Assembly (NCBI RefSeq): GCF_001949145.1
Contig: NW_019091366.1
Location: forward strand, 1,268,029 to 1,299,778
Direction: 5' to 3'
Source of the DNA: Acanthaster planci
Taxonomy: Eukaryota; Echinodermata; Asteroidea; Valvatida; Acanthasteridae
Length of the DNA stretch: 31,750 nucleotides
This document shows positions 1 through 11,849 of this stretch, piece by piece. The stretch's first letter is position 1. The number at the start of each line of letters is the position of its first letter. The translations under genes were made by a program, and so were the position numbers. The notes below the pieces were generated by a model. It did not search any database and was not told where the DNA came from. It saw only the letters and a list, made by a program, of their open reading frames with translations.

Positions 1-1
1 T

Positions 2-547
<546 letters not shown>

Positions 548-1460
548 AAGTGGGGAACCAATTAGTAAATTAAATAGATCACGCCATACTTGCTTCAGAA
601 AAAAATTAAATACAAATCAAAGACAGCCACTTTTTCCCCATCTTCCAGATTAATAAAACAACAGCGGTGTGTATATTGAAAACCATTTTTAAAGGTAATA
701 TTGCTTCCTGTGTCACTCCTCCCCAGACTGTTGGTGTGCAGTGGCTGTTGATTTGCCAGAGGCAAAAGTCGTGCTGTCACCAACGTACCCACCAACTTCA
801 TCCTCTTTGTATTCATCCATCCAGTTAATCGTCAGTTTTTTATGGAGAGAGAAAAAAAGTTGTGCATGTGATGTTTTTATTATCAACTTTCAAAAGGACA
901 AAAAAAAAAAGAAAAGAAAAAAATTCTGTGCAAGAAAGTTCTTGAATGTGATTGTGTACGTAAAACACTGATGATGTTCATTGTGTGCATAAACCAACCA
1001 GCTCCCACTGTAATATTCATGCTGTGATGTCAATTGTCAAAATGAAATGTTGGAAATGTTAAATGTTTGATTTCACTGGACCAACGCATACCTCAGTAGA
1101 GAACTTTGCACCGTGTTTTTTTTTTTTTTGGTATTATTTCGTTTCTTGTTTCTTGGTGATGTATTTGTACCAAAAAGGGGAGGCCCTCCTGTAAGAAAGT
1201 TTAAAATTGGGTGAAAACTACTTATCTGCTGGATTTGTTTCTTTTTCATATCAGTGTTTTTTATTTTAAATGAAAATGCGAAGCAGTATCAAACTATTGC
1301 ATGCTGTAAATTGTAGTTTTGTAAGAGAGAAAACCAACTTAATTTGTTTCAGTTATTTCAGCATTGAAGGATTGTGTGTTTATGTGCGTGTGTGTGTAAA
1401 CTGTCAGTTAAACAGAGGCAACATTGTGTTACATCTACTCGCTCATTGTACCAAATAATT

Positions 1461-1722
1461 TGAGGACATAGTGTTTGGTTACAGATGCTTTAAACTACAG
1501 AGCACCCGAGGACGGAATTTTCAGTGCCTGTGTTTCTGTGCTGCTTGTCTGAGGACTTTGTTTTCAGGTGTAAAGGCTGCACTTCATTGAGTGTATCAGG
1601 ATGATGCAATCAGTTCACCTTGCTGCTGAGCATCTGAGGACATTTGCAAGTACTTTACTGCATGTAGCACCTGAAGACTTTCTCTGAAGAAGATATTTCA
1701 ATTGCATGGAATGTCCGAGGAC
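1461..1722 (+). repeat. Degenerate ~43-bp tandem repeat around a YGAGGAC core
   Basis: Cores reading tgaggac, cgaggac or tgaagac start at 1461, 1507, 1550, 1635, 1672 and 1716. Spacings are 46, 43, 85, 37 and 44 bp. The 85-bp step is two periods, and a weak relative (caggatgat) sits near 1597 where the missing copy would be. Each core is usually followed by a T-rich run. The block lies just after CtBP and is probably within its 3' UTR. Confidence 0.55.
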
Positions 1723-2930
1723 ATTTTCATTTACAGATGTCCAGATTTGGGGTTAAGTTGTGAGCTATGAACCAAGGACTGCATTGTGGTTTGCAGACTT
1801 TTCTGTTAAGTGTTGTAAAAAATATAGCAAACTTGTATCGACTCTCAAAGAGTTGCATTCCAGTCTTGCAAGTTTGTGTTTTAAATAGAGAGGAAGCATT
1901 AAACAATGCCCTTTTGACTTTGTGATGTCAATTGCAGAATTCACATCATCGAGAAAGAGTGAAAGTATCGTGCATTTCTGTGAAACCAGACTAGGCATTT
2001 ATAAATAAATCAGTTGATCCTGGACATGTGCAACACTTACACCGTGATCTGTACTCCAATTTCCCATAATTCAGACTCTCACGAGCATGGCCATTGCATA
2101 ATCTTTGGCCACGAGAAGAGCAGTTGAAAAAGATTCTGAGAATCTACCACAGTGATGTTTTCAAGTTGTTCTGTTTACATATGTGTTGCTGGATAATCTC
2201 ATCATGTGTGTGTGCACACTGTGAAGTTCTTGGCAAATGTAACCACAGTATCTTTTCATCTGAACTAAGACAAGCTTTGCCACTAACATTCACAGATCCT
2301 AAGTCCAGTTGGGAGCACATCACAAGATCTTTTTGGTTTATTGTACTTACTCCTGGAGGAAATACACGCACATGCCAAGTTTTTCTGTGGGCCAGCAGAA
2401 TATTGTTAACTAGCTGCACTTTGCTTTCTGATTAATACAATAGTTGGAGGCAATGGATCATCTCACATTGCTGTAGTTTTTATCATCACACCAGAATGAT
2501 GGATATTAAATTTAACGCATTCTGCCTTCAGGTTTGCAGTACTTTGGTTCCTCAATGCTTTTCACCTAGCAAACAATTCAAGCTTGTGCCAGAAGTTTTG
2601 ATTTGTATCCAGATCAGTTAAATAATAGTGTCCCCAAGTCAAAAGAAGCACCTTGGATGGAGGTAATTATATGCTGTTTATTTATCTCAACATTGCAACT
2701 CTAGCTATAAACTTTGTACATGGAAAGGGGGAGCACAGGGCTTATGGTCCAGAGAATAATTGGTGTTAACCTTGACAAAGCTTGGATATTCCATCCACCA
2801 AGAACAGAAGTAGAGTAATAAATGGAATCGGACCAATGGCAATGCAAATCTGATATCCACCTAGCAATGGCATCTCCTGAACTTTGACCTGTCATGCACA
2901 CTACTTACCCTTAAAACCCTTCATCAGGTA

Positions 2931-3340
2931 TAGAGGGATTCCAGCGCCGTCTGCGCATATCCGCATCAAAACCGAGGCTGTCTGTGTTGAACTTCGTCGC
3001 ACGCACCCGCGAAGTCGACACTGTACATGCAGTGTCCGGTTCGTAAGTTTAAACCACGCCCACTGCACAAGATACACGACCATCGCAGGTACATTAATTC
3101 GCAGTAAATTGCCATTGTTTTTTCCTTTAATTTCACATGTTGAGTCATTCTGAAAGACTCTACAACAAAACTTGGCAGCCTGAAAAGTCTGAATTTAACA
3201 TACCTTTATGTAGTTTGTGTCTTGACTCCTTACTTTCAATCGTCTGATCGTATTAAGAATTGAAGCTGACACATACAGCCTGGTTTCAAATGCGGAAGTG
3301 CGCAGATCGACGCTAAAAGCGTCTTATTGGGATCCCTCTA
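2931..3340. mobile_element. MITE-like element with long terminal inverted repeats
   Basis: The left end starts tagagggattcca and the right end, read on the minus strand, starts tagagggatccca. Both then continue with tctgcgca..tccgcat and ggctgt.tgtgt in the same order. The right arm carries an extra ~20 bp holding a small hairpin (gacgctaaaagcgtc). The element is about 410 bp. The outermost TA on both sides could be a TA target duplication as in Tc1/mariner-type elements, but this is not unique. No transposase frame is present, so it would be non-autonomous. Confidence 0.75.
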
Positions 3341-5673
3341 TTAAACAGTTCTGCAAGCCAGGTTGGCTAACTATGGCAATAGGACAGGTTGCTTCTCACA
3401 GTACGGTAGTGGTTATCACACACTTGTTTAATTCAGGGGTTGAAGAAGCTTCTAAAGCTGTCTATTGACTTGGAATGCAACAAGTGGAATTGCAAGTTGA
3501 AATGTAAAGGACATTTTAGAACACGATATGAAATCAGTAGACAAGGATTAGTGTAAGCTTTGTATAAAAAGGTCTTACAGAGTAGAGTAGGTTTGGACTT
3601 GATGTGTGCCCCAGGCTCAAAGCAGACAGGGGCACTTGAGGGAGAAAAATGCAAAGGACAGTGAACTTAAAGCTATATATGGATACCCGCTACTGAACTT
3701 TCTTTCCTTAAAGATCTTTGCTGATGTCAGCTGAGAGGTTTTAAAAGGTCTGTAAGGAAACAGCTGTTCAGCATTGGAATCATAGGCGCAAGTCACGAGA
3801 GGGATGTGTCGGATTTAATCCCAAGTAATATTGACGATTCAAGCCAAATTTTTAATTGTAAAATAGAATAAAGGGATCTTCAAAAAAAACCCCAACTATC
3901 ATTGAAGGGGGCTTACTGTAGGTATTGGAGAGGCCATATCACTAATGTGACTGAGAGGTGACTTCATGGAACCCCCTAGCTTTATGTCAATTGCTTGCTC
4001 AAGTTAAGGTTGATTTATAATCCTCTTAAATAATTCCAAGTTGTGTCTGGTTACTTTTTAATAGACACCCCCTTGTTATTTCATAATTCAGTTTTTACCA
4101 GTAGAGGTACAGCTGTGTATGGTGCTCAGTACATCGCCCTTTGCAAGTCACCAGTCTTTGCACTGATGGAGACTTCAGTGCAAACCTGCACCACAATAGC
4201 ATACAAAGGGTTAAGGGACTTCCAAGAAGTCTTTGATGTTCCAGTCATGTAAGGAATAGGATTCACTCTCTGAAGAAAACAACTAATCACATGAAACATT
4301 CACCAACTTAAATGCATTGTGTGACCCAGGTTGCCCCCGACGGTAAACCATATCTACAGGCATTCTATGGGGGCAAATGTAGGAGGTCAAGACATTATGA
4401 GGTTTAGCATGAAAGGGTCACTAACTAGAATACATCACTATGTGTATTGCCTGTACCCGGTTCTTGGCTCTTTTCAGCTTAGCATTTATCTTTGCTAAGG
4501 ACCATTGGCAGTTCAGTGCCTCCATGACAGTGCCTTCAAGTTGTCCCAATGATAGCTTGATGATATCGCGACAAAAGTTTGGCCAAGTCTAAAAAGATGA
4601 AAGAAAAGTATGACTTGGGTAACCTTATAATTTTGTTTGGCCAACAATTCTGACCTCTCTTGCATTTTTAAAATAACCATTCTCTCTCCTTTGTCTCAGT
4701 ATCTGTGCATTGTCATTTGTATGAGTCATCGCCCAAATACAGATTTCACCATTGCACTTTGAGCCACTGTGCTGGAGAGTTACTGCTGTAACAGTAAGTG
4801 ATGCAGTGTGATACAGCAAGAGTTTAATAAACACACATAGGTAGGTCTGCTGAATAGGTTTTCATGTACTTGTTTTCTTTTGCATCAGCGACTAGCAAGA
4901 AGTCACTGATAGTTTTCAGTGGACAAATTTTGCATTATTTGCACACCATATCGTCATTGCTGTTGCACAGATAACGTCGTACATGTATATCAATGTCTGT
5001 ATTGTCTGTAAATTAAAAGATAAAAAAATTCAGCTTTTTCTTTGAACAGAAAAAGTGAACAGTGCTTGTTAAAAGATACAAGATGAAATATGTGAATTGT
5101 AAAAGAGGAATCACAGAATATACTCACTTGTACAAAAAAATGATCATGTCTTCAATTGTTGAAACTGTGTTTACTTTTTTATCGTTTGTTTACAAAAGAA
5201 GAAACAAAAGGCTTTTAAATATTTACAGCATCCAGTGTCGGTGTTTTTCTGAGAAAAAAAATATGAAATTATAAGGCCATTAATTATTGTTCAAATGTGC
5301 TTCGGAAACTGTTATTAAAACCAGGTCAAACACAATACCACCAGGTTTGTCTTGATGTTTGGTTTACCATTTGTGTCTTAAAACAGCCACAATTTTCAAA
5401 CAGAATTGATGTGGCTTTGTCATTGTCGGGGTTTTGAAATAATTAAGCAAACTGAGGTGGTCACATGCTCTGCAGCAACAGTTTTTGGTGACTAACATTG
5501 GATTTCAAGGGAAATATGGCACACCATTAGGTCCTGTGCCCAAAATAGGCTATTATAAACTGATAAAGAAAAAGTATACTCTCAGAGATTTGGAACTGGC
5601 ACCTTGTTTTCAAATGTAATGCATTTTTTGGCATGGGTGGAGTTCAGATTGCCAGCCAATGATGAATCCACAG

Positions 5674-5874
5674 ACTACGTGCAGTGTTGAAGTCGAGTCC
5701 ATCACAAGTTCCATCACAAGTCCCTTCACAAGGCCAGTCATAAGTAACAGGGTGAACAATGACAAAGGAAAGCGTTTGTCACAGTTCATTTGAAGAGTTT
5801 GTGAATTGGCTTAAGACAGAATGACGTGATGGACAGGGTCTTGTGATGGACTCAAATACAACACTGACTACCTG
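5674..5874. mobile_element. hAT-like MITE with 8-bp target duplication
   Basis: The 185-bp element at 5682-5866 starts CAGTGTTG and ends CAACACTG, and the arms continue into a shared gagtccatcacaag (14 bases, identical). It is flanked by actacgtg (5674-5681) and actacctg (5867-5874), a 7-of-8 match. An 8-bp duplication with CAGTG termini is the hAT superfamily pattern. No coding capacity is present, so it is a non-autonomous copy. It sits between the convergent CtBP and PUS1 genes. Confidence 0.8.
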
Positions 5875-6014
5875 TGTACCTGAATGTTTGATAACAAGAA
5901 TGTGGCCCTTTTTAGATAAAGAAGTTACAAATTTGAATCCATATTTTTTTTTCTTTGATACAAGAAAGGAAATGAAAAATATAACACCACATAGAATTCA
6001 CTTTCAAGTCTGGT

Positions 6015-9000
6015 CTAACTGTTCCCAGTTTCAGTGCTAGGACCTCCTGATGTGCTTGAAATCTCACAAGTTTTCTCAGAACTGTCCTTTGCTTTTAGAA
6101 CTTGAGTATTGACAGTACCATCTGGAAGCTGCACCTCTGATGATGACGAGCTGGCCTTGTGCTTGTCTTCTGTTGACCTGCTGCCATCTTGGTTAGACTG
6201 CTCCTGACTGGTCGTAGATGTCACTTCTGGGCCACCATCCCCATATTCAGGTTGGCTGCATGAGGCTGACGGCAGAGGGTGGTTTTCTTGTTTTCTTGAA
6301 ATTGTGGTTTCCTATGACAGACCACAGGGTGACGTACAAATCACTCCAACAACACCGACCAAATCTTATTTACATTTTGAAGTTTAGCAAGCAGCAAAAC
6401 CCAACGTGACCTTATATTCAAGAGCGACAGCTCACACCAACCTCCTCCTTCCTGTCTTGTATCTCTCTGGACAATTTGCGGTAAGGGTTTGGCGTCTCTG
6501 GGACATCATAAGTGTGTAATGCAAGGGTACTTAGCCACTGCATCATGCTGGTGGGAAGGATAAGTTAAAGGAAACTGCTCACAGAAGGAATATATCTGGA
6601 ATCTCCTTCAATGGTGACATCACTTTCTTCAGTTCAGCATAAACTCCTATTTGATGAAAGTTTAATTACGCACTTAAACATGGCTTCCCCAATTAAAACT
6701 GAACACTGCGAACCATCATATTTAATGGTACGTTAACATTCTTCCAAAAGGATACGATCTTTCTTTCTTCTCCTTGTTGACAATGGTAGGATAAATATGC
6801 TCCTTCTTGAATGCATCTATCTTGCCCTGCCAAAACAAGTGTCAGAAGTCTCAATACAAATATTCAGAACTGCCAAATGAAGTCAGCCAATCAAGGAGAC
6901 AGACAGCTCGACCGACACCCAGCTTCCCCGACAGACAGTCAGCCAGAGAGCCCAACAGACAAGCAGCCAGACCAATCAACAGGACTCCAACTAAACACAC
7001 ACCAATTACCTCATGCTCGTCCCATGTGAGAGCTTCATGCATGCCATCGTTGCCCCACCTCCTGTTGTATGCTTCATAATGAACCTTCATAATAAGAGGA
7101 AAAAACGTCCAAGTTCATTATATCCTAAACTCAATTGCTAACCATGAGTGCTGTGTGATAACTACCACCATGATTCTCTGAAGGGGTTGGGCATGCTGTC
7201 TGAAGGGGTTGGGCATTCTCTCTGAAGGGGTTGGGCATTCTCTCTGAAGGGGCTGGGCATTCTCTCTGAAGGGGTTGGGCATGCTCTCTGAAGAGGTTGG
7301 GCATGCTCTCTGAAGAGGTTGGGCATGCTCTCTGAAGAGGTTGGGCATTCTCTCTGAAGGGGTTGGGCATTTTCTNNNNNNNNNNNNNNNNNNNNNNNNN
7401 NNNNNNNNNNNNNNNNNNNNNNNNNNNNNNNNNNNNNNNNNNNNNNNNNNNNNNNNNNNNNNNNNNNNNNNNNNNNNNNNNNNNNNNNNNNNNNNNNNNN
7501 NNNNNNNNNNNNNNNNNNNNNNNNNNNNNNNNNNNNNNNNNNNNNNNNNNNNNNNNNNNNNNNNNNNNNNNNNNNNNNNNNNNNNNNNNNNNNNNNNNNN
7601 NNNNNNNNNNNNNNNNNNNNNNNNNNNNNNNNNNNNNNNNNNNNNNNNNNNNNNNNNNNNCATACTTCTACTGTTTCTCTTCCCTTGGTTTTTTTCTTCA
7701 TTTGCTGACGTAAAGACTGGTTTCTGACTAAACCAGCACTGCTATTGGGGAACATTGCTAGCTAACAATCTGGAGATTCTGTCTCATCTTTTTTTGGTTC
7801 TAGTGACAACTGCACACCCCTTTTGGTACTGATTTTTAGGTATATTGACTTTTATATTTCTGCCATTATGGTTTGCTAAATCACTCTTCTGCCGAAATCC
7901 ACATCAACAACTCACCGATTCTAAGACCAGGCCTAGGCCAGGAGCTCTTGGGATGTCTAACTTGTCCCCTTCAAAGGCCCTCTCCAAGGTCTCTTTGGGA
8001 GTGAAGCCCTTAACAATTGCAATCACTAGTCCTAACAAAACAAAAATCACATTTGTATTGGTGTTTCACTGGCAAGCTTTCCAACCAGAAACCATTTAGC
8101 ATTATTATAAAACCCTGCTGAAAAATTTGGAATGGAATGGAATACGGAACATCTTTAACTCTGAATGTACATTTCAGACAATGTTAGCCTCAACTGAGAT
8201 GCACTCACCAATCATCTTCCTGATTTGATGCAGCACAAAACTTTGACCCCTGACCTTTAGGACGACAAATTCCAGGCCTTGATCCATGAAAGGTTCACCA
8301 CAAGTGAACTCACGGATGTAGCGGTAGGCACTTGGGTCTTTGAACGCTCTGAGAGGAAAGAGAAGCATTTTCTCTTGGAAACTCTCTACTCTTCATAGGA
8401 AATGTCACAAATGCATACGGTTAAATTGCTGACCCATTTTAAAAGACTCATATCTAGTTTCAGTGAGAGACTCTTGGCTGGCTTACTTTCCAGATGTAAA
8501 GTTGTGGAAGTTGTGCGTTCCAGGGTACAGAGCTAGAAGGTCCTTGACTTCAGTTAGCTTCTCCGCTAGAGCAACAAGAATAAGAACTTGTTATGAAACA
8601 TGTTGGGCAGTTAGCGAATTCAAGCTTGTCAGTGTGTGCATTCAATGTATACAAGCACAGTCGGTTGTCCTGCTCAGATGGAACATCTCCATCCTACCTG
8701 TGATTCTGTAGCTTTCTGTGGTGATCTCCTCCACTGGTTCAAAGGCAAAGGTGGGCAGCATGTATATGTAGGTGCGAAAGTCGCAGTTGTGCTTGGAGTT
8801 GAAGCTACCTGTGGTTCGCTTGATTCCTGTAAAGCAAGCAGGACAAAAATCTTTTGTGGAAATCTTAAAAGTATCGACCCTTTTGCAAGAGGTTACTGGT
8901 GATATTTTCATGAATTTCTTTCTCAGGAACATTATTTCTGCATCCACATTTCTAAGTGGCCTATACTCATTCTGCTGGAGGGAGGCAAAAGCGAATGTAG

Positions 9001-10455
9001 CAATACTTACCCATGACCCTGATGCAAGGTGGCAGATATTCGTTGATCTGTTCCACCACATTGTCAAATATTCTCATCTTGAGGGACACAACTTGTCCAA
9101 TGGCCGACACACCCTTGTCTGTCCGGGCACAGCGCTGGAAGGCCATCTTGCCAAAGTTCTGGGCCTGCTCCTCTGTGATGGCTTGGCACTTCAACAAGGC
9201 TTTGGCTAGATCTTCCTCGATTGTCTTCTCACCAGGATTTCTGCCGAGAGAATCGCTCAGTATTGCATGCAACTGATACTTAGGGGCTGTTTTATGTTGC
9301 TTTGAAAGCACTGGGATGTTCAAGAACCTTCCTGAATTCACTAGGTGCACTCTTTGTAATTCAACTTTGAGACACATCAAGTCAAATTTTCTAAGAGTGG
9401 CTGGCTGTATCTTTCTCAACCCTGCAAAGTCCTCTAAAACCTAATGGATTTGAAGAATCTAGGGGTATTGGGTTAATAATAAATTGACCTATTTTAAAAC
9501 TGATGTTTGATTTTAAAGTTGAAGTTGTACATTCTTTAATATTGATTTCTGTGATTTCTAACTGAATGCACTTTAAGCAGTTACAAAAATTTTCCTGGAC
9601 AGGGATAAACGAAACTTGGTGATCCTTCACCCAACTAACATGGCTGATATTTCTCCTCCCCCTTCATCCTGCACTGCCCCCATTCTCACTCCATCTCACA
9701 GTCTCTTACCTCTGCATGCCCTTGTAGCCTACTCCTGAGTAGGCAAGTAACATGGCCACTTTCCTCTTGACATACTTAAAGGAAGGTGCATTGCTGCTCT
9801 CATCCTGTGTACAGCGTGAGAGATGATTTGAGTTCAAAATGAAGTACTGATTAACTTATGTCACTAGAAACACCTAAATGAGAACACAGAATGTTTAAAA
9901 GGCATGTATTGGTTGGAACCAGGCATTTTGGCTGTGGCTTCAGTTTTGCCAATACAGTGAAGATTTGAAAAGGCATTGAGACAAAAATTATATAAATGAA
10001 ATGGCAGAAGACGTATTTGCTTTTCAAATAGTGAGTGCATGACTAAATTTTTATTGAGGTCTAAATGAGGCAAAATATTTCAGAGAACATCTGACAGTGT
10101 ATTCACTAACCTCAGTCTTGAGTTTTTTTGGTTCTGGCTCATCAAAACTAGCAGTTGTTGTACTAGTGGCTGCTACTTTGGCTTCAGAAGACACTGAAAC
10201 AGTGGCTGCAACAGAGACTAACATGGAGGCTGCAGAGTTGGCTGTAGTTGTGACTTGGGCTGGAGAGGAACCTGAACTCTTCTGCTCGTCTGATTCCAGT
10301 AAGCGTTTGTTACCATTCGACACCTTGCTGTCCTCTGGTGATTGGCTCACCATGGCAACTGCGGCAGTTTCCTTGGGAACTGAGTCAGCCATGTTGAAAA
10401 GTGGCAGGACTGTGCGGAGACGGAACAAGCCTCGGTGTAGCCTTGTAACCAGCAT
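6015..10455 (-). CDS. PUS1: tRNA pseudouridine synthase 1 (PUS1/TruA family), 11 exons, complete
   Basis: Exons on the minus strand: 10455-10111, 9804-9710, 9240-9011, 8826-8698, 8565-8487, 8348-8209, 8031-7916, 7084-7010, 6826-6756, 6547-6442, 6311-6015. Together they give 1683 nt and 560 residues, with phases consistent throughout. PUS1 converts uridine to pseudouridine in tRNAs and some other RNAs. The catalytic Asp is in CARTDKGVSA (about residue 188). Other family blocks are LLAYSGVGYKGMQR, GSFNSKHNCDFRTYIYMLPT, GTHNFHNFTSGK, FVVLKVRGQSFVLHQIRKMIG, PRAPGLGLVLE and AFKKEHIYPTI. The N-terminal ~100 residues and C-terminal ~95 are Ser/Thr-rich and unconserved. The first ATG adds 21 Arg-rich residues without acids before a second Met (MADSV, codon at 10392-10390). 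Stop is at 6017-6015. Confidence 0.93.
6886..6986. repeat. Imperfect CAGACAG-rich low-complexity run in PUS1 intron
   Basis: A loosely repeated motif (gacagacag, cagccaga, gacaagcagccaga) lies in the intron between the exons at 7084-7010 and 6826-6756. No strict period was seen. Confidence 0.45.
7173..7375. repeat. 22-bp minisatellite in PUS1 intron, running into the gap
   Basis: About nine tandem copies of a 22-bp unit built on ctctgaagGGGttgggcat (G/A variation inside) occupy 7173-7375 and break off at the run of Ns. It lies in the intron between PUS1 exons 7 and 8. Long minus-strand reading frames (repeats of ENAQPLQR / CPTPSER type) come only from the repeat being free of stops in several frames, and are not genes. 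Confidence 0.9.
7376..7660. other. Assembly gap (285 N)
   Basis: Unsequenced bases immediately follow the 22-bp minisatellite, so the gap was probably caused by more copies of it. The true length is unknown. PUS1 phases on both sides agree (exon 7 ends in phase 0 and exon 8 starts in phase 0), so no coding exon needs to be in the gap. Confidence 0.97.
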
Positions 10456-11849
10456 TGACTGCTATGAGAGTGGCCAGCGCTTGCTACCAACAGGAATCCA
10501 CAAACAGTAATGTGGGTGCACAGGTATAACCACACGCTTTAGCAACTTCAGATCTTAAAAAGTCTGCAAAACAAAATCATGAGAACTACTTTGAAACCAC
10601 GTGAGTAGAAACCTCTCTAAGCACGTGTCTGTCTTTGACAAGTACATGTACATGCATGTTCAATGACACGGCCTTCGTAATGTCCACCCCCCTCCTCTCT
10701 TTTTACAATATTTTTGAAGCACAAGTTTCTTATAAATGTACAGTTTTTCAGAAATGACTTCAGAACCTGGCTCTAAAAAGCACTTGGAGCGATTCTGAGG
10801 AGCTTTTTAAATACAAGATAATCTGGCATGTTAAACATATATGTACAATGTATGTACATGTAGGAGTGTAAAACAAAAGCTGCAGAAGAAATTTCTTACA
10901 AGAAGCCACATACATGTATGACATGCACATAAGCGTGCACAACTTTATTGCAAACATATCACTAACTGCAATGCAAAGTATTAAATCTCCACATTTTTTC
11001 AAATTACTCAATACTCAATGCTACAGGCTTTCCTTTCCTATATTTGGGGAATCAACCAAAACTTTACACTGTTCTACATGTGATTCAGATTTTTAAAAAT
11101 GTGATCAAATGCTTTGTTTACATTAAAAAAATCTTAGTTATTTTCAACTGTTATATACCCAACTTTCAGATCAAAGCAGTGTGGCTTCTGGCTAGATGAA
11201 TGCTAGATAAAATACGGGTGTTTCACAATAGTGCACCACCAAGAGACTGCAACGCGTTGACCAATCACAGTGCGCGAAATTTGTCGACCTAATGCACGTT
11301 TGGAAAGGGTTGACAAATTTCGCGCGCTGTGATTGGCCAACGCGTTGCAAACTCATGGTGGCGCACAATTGCGAATAGCCCCTATTGAGGTTTGAGAATG
11401 CTCTCAGCATATTCAAGTACACAGTGTAAATTACAAATACACCAGTATTTCTTCTTCTTTAATAAAGCCAAAAAACAGGGGCCAATTTCCTTAACGGTCC
11501 TTTTCTCAGTTACTCTTAAACATTTGAATATACTGTAATTTCAGTTAAACAGAATAATCAATTTAAACATATTACATACCAAACAAACAGACTTTTTACT
11601 CTATTACAACAGACACACAGTATCCCCCGTTCAGAATTCTGCAAACAAAGCTAGCTTCAGCAACAAGAATTGAAAAGGCCATTTTTGGCTCTCTGTTTTA
11701 ATGCTAAGTCATCAGTCTAATTTCCTTGGTAATTTTGAATGGATCTCATGATTGTACACATAGCTGACAATTTTTGACAATTTGGAATTGTTTTTACAGG
11801 GTCAAAAACACTCGAGTGGTTCTATTTTTAGAGTTACAATGTTCAATTT
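10456..11849. other. Intergenic region between PUS1 start and GPAA1 stop
   Basis: Both neighbours are on the minus strand, so this holds the PUS1 promoter/5' UTR and the GPAA1 3' UTR. No coding exon was seen. The part near 10840-10930 is rich in TACATGTA-type words. One foldback element lies at 11213-11384. Possible minus-strand poly(A) signals of ATTAAA type lie near 11456-11462 and 11695-11700, both weak. Confidence 0.6.
11213..11384. mobile_element. Foldback MITE with ~60-bp inverted repeats, possible TA duplication
   Basis: The left arm (from 11231: gtgcaccaccaagag, then gcaacgcgttg, ccaatcacag, gcgcgaaatttgtc) is repeated in reverse complement at 11307-11366, with about six differences over ~58 bases and a loop of about 17. 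A weaker outer part extends to 11215 and 11382, where a TA borders each end. The GPAA1 coding region ends only ~470 bp away, so the element may be in the GPAA1 3' UTR, where it could form a long RNA hairpin. Confidence 0.8.

Larger units (their letters stand above)
548..6014. other. CtBP 3' UTR and intergenic region up to the PUS1 stop
   Basis: No convincing coding exon was seen on either strand; the open frames here are short, overlap one another and match no family I recognise. Part is probably CtBP 3' UTR. AATAAA poly(A)-signal candidates on the plus strand lie at 2004-2009, 3867-3872 and 4826-4831; I cannot tell which is used. An A/AAAG-rich low-complexity run lies at about 899-923. The stretch also contains a degenerate tandem repeat and two MITE-like elements, listed separately. 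CtBP and PUS1 are convergent here. Confidence 0.6.

Noticed and set aside
2094-2435. 113-codon plus-strand frame downstream of CtBP
   Set aside because: Overlaps an antisense frame of similar length, has no family resemblance, and lies in a probable 3' UTR.
7118-7755. Long open frames through the 22-bp repeat and the gap on both strands
   Set aside because: They consist of repeat translation plus unknown residues. The stretch is a PUS1 intron, and the flanking coding phases join without it.
8642-9276. Plus-strand open frames opposite PUS1 exons
   Set aside because: They are antisense shadows of PUS1 exons, whose minus-strand translation matches the family.
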